Assembly (NCBI GenBank): GCA_030433115.1
Contig: JAUILH010000032.1
Location: 1-33,992 of the forward strand
Length of the DNA: 33,992 nucleotides
DNA from: Bacteroidia bacterium
GTDB lineage: Bacteria > Bacteroidota > Bacteroidia > Flavobacteriales_D > JAUILH01
Reading direction: 5' to 3'
This document shows positions 31,671-33,992 of this stretch, piece by piece (position 1 is the stretch's first letter; the number at the start of each line of letters is the position of its first letter). The translations under genes and the position numbers were made by a program. Under the pieces are notes generated by a model that was not told the DNA's origin, searched no databases, and saw nothing but the letters and a program-made list of their open reading frames with translations.

Positions 31671-32840
31671 CTAGCTCAGTTTTTTGTAAGCCCTTAACCA
31701 CAAATCCGGCAACTCGTCTTGCATGGCTTGCTCATAATCACTGTAAGCACATGGAATCATGGCATGTCTTTCAAATTTCAATCTTTGATCAGGCGGATAC
31801 GGCACTTCCATCCACCACCTATCACTTTTAGGGCTCTTAAGAAAAATCAATTCATGATCACCATCAGTAATGTGTACATGATACTTGATGTAGTTTTCTT
31901 TACTTCCTATTGGAAAATCCTTCTTTCGAGCGTAATAACCGTCCATGAAGCACCAGATCATTTGCGCCAATAAGTGTGCTGTTTGACCTCCATCCTCTTT
32001 ATCAGAACCACTGTAAAAGCCAATGGAACTTAATTTATCGCTCATGCCAGCATAACGCATCATCTGACAAGCTTCCTCTCCATAAAACCCATGAGGGGAA
32101 GCCCCTTTTGCGGCTGGTGCATCCGACATTCTTACAGCCGCCATATCAAAAGACACAATGTCTGCATTTCGAATCATTGGTTCGGCAGAAGCCATATTTT
32201 GCCTGATTTCTCCCAAACGATAAGAATCAAAATACAAACCATTCATCAACTCTAAAACTGAACCATCAACAAAATAACTCTGGTACCCCAGGTTAGTGAA
32301 GTTGAATAAATAGTTAGGCTGATGCAATACGATTTTCCCTAAATATGATTCAGCGGTTAACTCACCTTCCACATCTCCCAGGTCAAATCTCGGATCTATG
32401 GCAATTAAATTCACAGTTTGTTCCAATTTCTCATACCCTCGATACTGAGCAAAAGACAAATCCTGACTCCCACCAATGATAATCGGAATAATTTTGTGCT
32501 TAAGCAGTTCTTGGACCACATTAGACAGAGCATGGTAGGTGTCCTGAATGGTATTGCCCGGATTGATGTTTCCCAGGTCTGCCATTTTAAAAACCTGGTT
32601 GTGGCCGAATAATTTGTAGAAATGATCCCGAACGTGATCTACGAATTTAGAACAGATGTAATCATTCGCACCTCTTGCCTCTTTGACCCCAACGATTGCA
32701 ACATGTATTCCCTCCAAATCAGGAAAATCATTGGCTTCATGAAATACTGTTGTATCTCCTATTTGTTTTAAATTATTGTCTTCCTCAGTTTTATAAGATG
32801 AGGTATCCAGTGCTTCAAAAAAAATAGAGAGGTCTTCCAT
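31671..32840 (-). CDS. Arginase/formimidoylglutamase-fold protein with degenerate metal site (389 aa)
   Basis: The overall pattern is that of the ureohydrolase (arginase/agmatinase/formimidoylglutamase) family, but the metal motifs are changed. GGSQDLS (123-129) stands where active enzymes have GGxHS or GGGHE, so the ligand His is Gln126. DPRFD (149-153) replaces DAHxD, so His is Arg151. SFDMA (230-234) replaces SxDxD, so the second Asp is Ala234. Asp149, Asp153 and Asp232 remain. At least three of six Mn ligands are therefore lost and arginase-type hydrolysis is unlikely. No signal peptide: cytoplasmic. Its ATG directly follows the topA stop with no gap, and the T9SS operon begins 260 bases downstream, so it may have a structural or regulatory job linked to those genes. 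The change of role is inference. Confidence 0.8.
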   Translation of the reverse strand: MEDLSIFFEALDTSSYKTEEDNNLKQIGDTTVFHEANDFPDLEGIHVAIVGVKEARGANDYICSKFVDHVRDHFYKLFGHNQVFKMADLGNINPGNTIQDTYHALSNVVQELLKHKIIPIIIGGSQDLSFAQYRGYEKLEQTVNLIAIDPRFDLGDVEGELTAESYLGKIVLHQPNYLFNFTNLGYQSYFVDGSVLELMNGLYFDSYRLGEIRQNMASAEPMIRNADIVSFDMAAVRMSDAPAAKGASPHGFYGEEACQMMRYAGMSDKLSSIGFYSGSDKEDGGQTAHLLAQMIWCFMDGYYARKKDFPIGSKENYIKYHVHITDGDHELIFLKSPKSDRWWMEVPYPPDQRLKFERHAMIPCAYSDYEQAMQDELPDLWLRAYKKLS

Positions 32841-33992
32841 TTACTTTTTCTTTTTCTTGGCAGCTTGTTCTTCTGCTATTCTATGACAATCCTCCAAAGT
32901 CAGTTCTTTTGGCTCTGTTCCCTTTGGAATTTTGAAATTCTTCTTACCTATTTTGATGTAAGGTCCGTATCTTCCATTTAATACCTGGACGTTTCCATCT
33001 TCGAAAACGGCAATTTTGTTATTCGCATCTGCTTTCTTCTTTTCCTCAATCAATTCAATTGCTCTTTCAAGGGTCACAGTCATAGGATCATCTCCCAAAT
33101 CCGCTTTCAGAGAAACAAATGTCTTACCGAAACGCACATAGGGTCCATATCTACCAATGGCTGCACTAACCTCCTGCCCCTCATACTCACCCAACTTTCT
33201 TGGCAATTTGAAGAGATCAAGCGCCTCTTCGAGTGTGATCGTTGAAATGCTCTGATTCTTCAATAAAGAAGCAAATTTAGGCTTCTCTTCATCGTCTTGT
33301 TCACCAATTTGAACCATCGGTCCAAAACGACCAATTCTTGTCAAAACAGGTTTACCTGATTCCGGATCGGTTCCCAAAATTCTTTCACCACTGGCTCTTT
33401 CAGAATTCTCAAGTGTATCCTCTACATTTGAGTGAAACGGGTGGTAAAACTTATTGATCATTTCCGTCCACTTCATCAAACCATTGGCTATGTCGTCAAA
33501 CTCTTTCTCCACCTCAGCGGTGAAATTGTAATCCAAAATCCTCCCGAAATGCTCCACCAAAAAATCGTTGACCACTACTCCAATATCGGTAGGATATAGT
33601 TTCCCTTTTTCGGCTCCCGTTCTTTCGGTTTTAGTTTCTTCAACTACCTTACCATCTGCGATTCCCAATTCAATGTACTCTCTTTCTCTGCCCTCACGCT
33701 CCCCTTTCTCCACGTAATTTCTTTTTTGAACTGTAGAAATCGTGGGGGCGTAAGTTGACGGACGACCGATTCCCAATTCCTCCAACTTCTTTACTAAAGA
33801 CGCTTCAGTGTATCGAGCCGGGTGGTGCGTGAAACGCTCTGTTGCCTTGATATCTTTCAAAGACAAAGAATCACCTTCCTTCATCTCGGGCAACATCCCA
33901 GCATTTTCAGTCTCTTCACCCTCATCATCTTTCCCTTCCAGGTATACCTTAAGGAAACCATCAAACTTCAATACCTCACCGTGCGCTACTAG
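32841..33992 (-). CDS. topA: DNA topoisomerase I (TopA), C-terminal part, truncated by window
   Basis: The frame is open to the window edge; 383 C-terminal residues are present and the N-terminal part with the Toprim domain and catalytic Tyr is missing. The first part finishes the type IA core: HHPARYTEASLVKKLEELGI, then GRPSTYAPTISTVQKRNYVE and IGVVVNDFLVEHFGRILDYN. It is followed by at least three topoisomerase C-terminal repeats, recognisable by IGRFGPMVQIG, IGRYGPYVRFG and NGRYGPYIKIG, and a Lys-rich tail (AAKKKKK). No Cys4 zinc fingers are seen, consistent with the repeat-type C-terminus used by Bacteroidota instead. TopA relaxes negative supercoils. Its stop codon abuts the ATG of the arginase-fold gene, so the two are translationally coupled. 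Confidence 0.93.
   Translation of the reverse strand, partial: LVAHGEVLKFDGFLKVYLEGKDDEGEETENAGMLPEMKEGDSLSLKDIKATERFTHHPARYTEASLVKKLEELGIGRPSTYAPTISTVQKRNYVEKGEREGREREYIELGIADGKVVEETKTERTGAEKGKLYPTDIGVVVNDFLVEHFGRILDYNFTAEVEKEFDDIANGLMKWTEMINKFYHPFHSNVEDTLENSERASGERILGTDPESGKPVLTRIGRFGPMVQIGEQDDEEKPKFASLLKNQSISTITLEEALDLFKLPRKLGEYEGQEVSAAIGRYGPYVRFGKTFVSLKADLGDDPMTVTLERAIELIEEKKKADANNKIAVFEDGNVQVLNGRYGPYIKIGKKNFKIPKGTEPKELTLEDCHRIAEEQAAKKKKK

Overview
The window looks like a chromosomal segment of a Bacteroidota bacterium, most likely of the Flavobacteriales type. Five independent signs support this: a complete porP-gldK-gldL-gldM-gldN type IX secretion (T9SS)/gliding locus; five large secreted proteins with type A T9SS sorting domains (YPNP motif, ending in LIKE, LVKE, FVKR or FIKQ); AT-rich DNA with almost no Shine-Dalgarno sites; repeated Bacteroidota-type -7 boxes (TAnnTTTG); and initiator tRNA without an encoded CCA end. 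Family or genus cannot be fixed from this sequence.

Left part (1-9322): the 3' end of a GlxA/AraC-type regulator, tRNA-fMet with its promoter and terminator, a second AraC-type regulator (minus strand), and two tandem paralogous beta-helix surface proteins that share an almost identical N-terminal block. A broken short-chain dehydrogenase remnant then abuts the 3' end of a 1188-residue secreted protein with SprB-like repeats.

Middle part (9439-16051): a small lipoprotein, divergent to a compact three-gene set. The set is a secreted, membrane-tethered TPR-CHAT protein with an intact His/Cys dyad, an ECF sigma factor, and a single-pass membrane TPR protein that overlaps the sigma gene by 8 bp. 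Topology and gene order suggest a periplasmic CHAT protease that controls an anti-sigma/sigma pair. A T9SS cargo gene follows. This set is my best candidate for a poorly described system.

Accessory island (16088-18045): an SRPBCC protein and an HxlR regulator, the latter divergent from a hypothetical protein-GNAT pair. The 90-bp divergent region carries two face-to-face TAnnTTTG promoters and two copies of one dyad, a convincing HxlR operator arrangement.

Signalling part (18089-24906): a sialidase-like (Asp-box) T9SS cargo, an outer-membrane barrel protein translationally coupled to a YfiR-family periplasmic protein, a divergent two-TM SpoIIE/PP2C phosphatase, and an ABC-F ATPase whose stop codon overlaps the phosphatase stop.

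Right part (25002-33992): gldN, gldM, gldL, gldK and porP (all minus strand, ending in a strong terminator) encode the T9SS motor, ring and outer-membrane components that would export the five cargo proteins. Upstream lie an arginase-fold protein that has lost several metal ligands, and the C-terminal third or so of topA, which runs off the window. No stretch of more than 300 bases lacks a gene.
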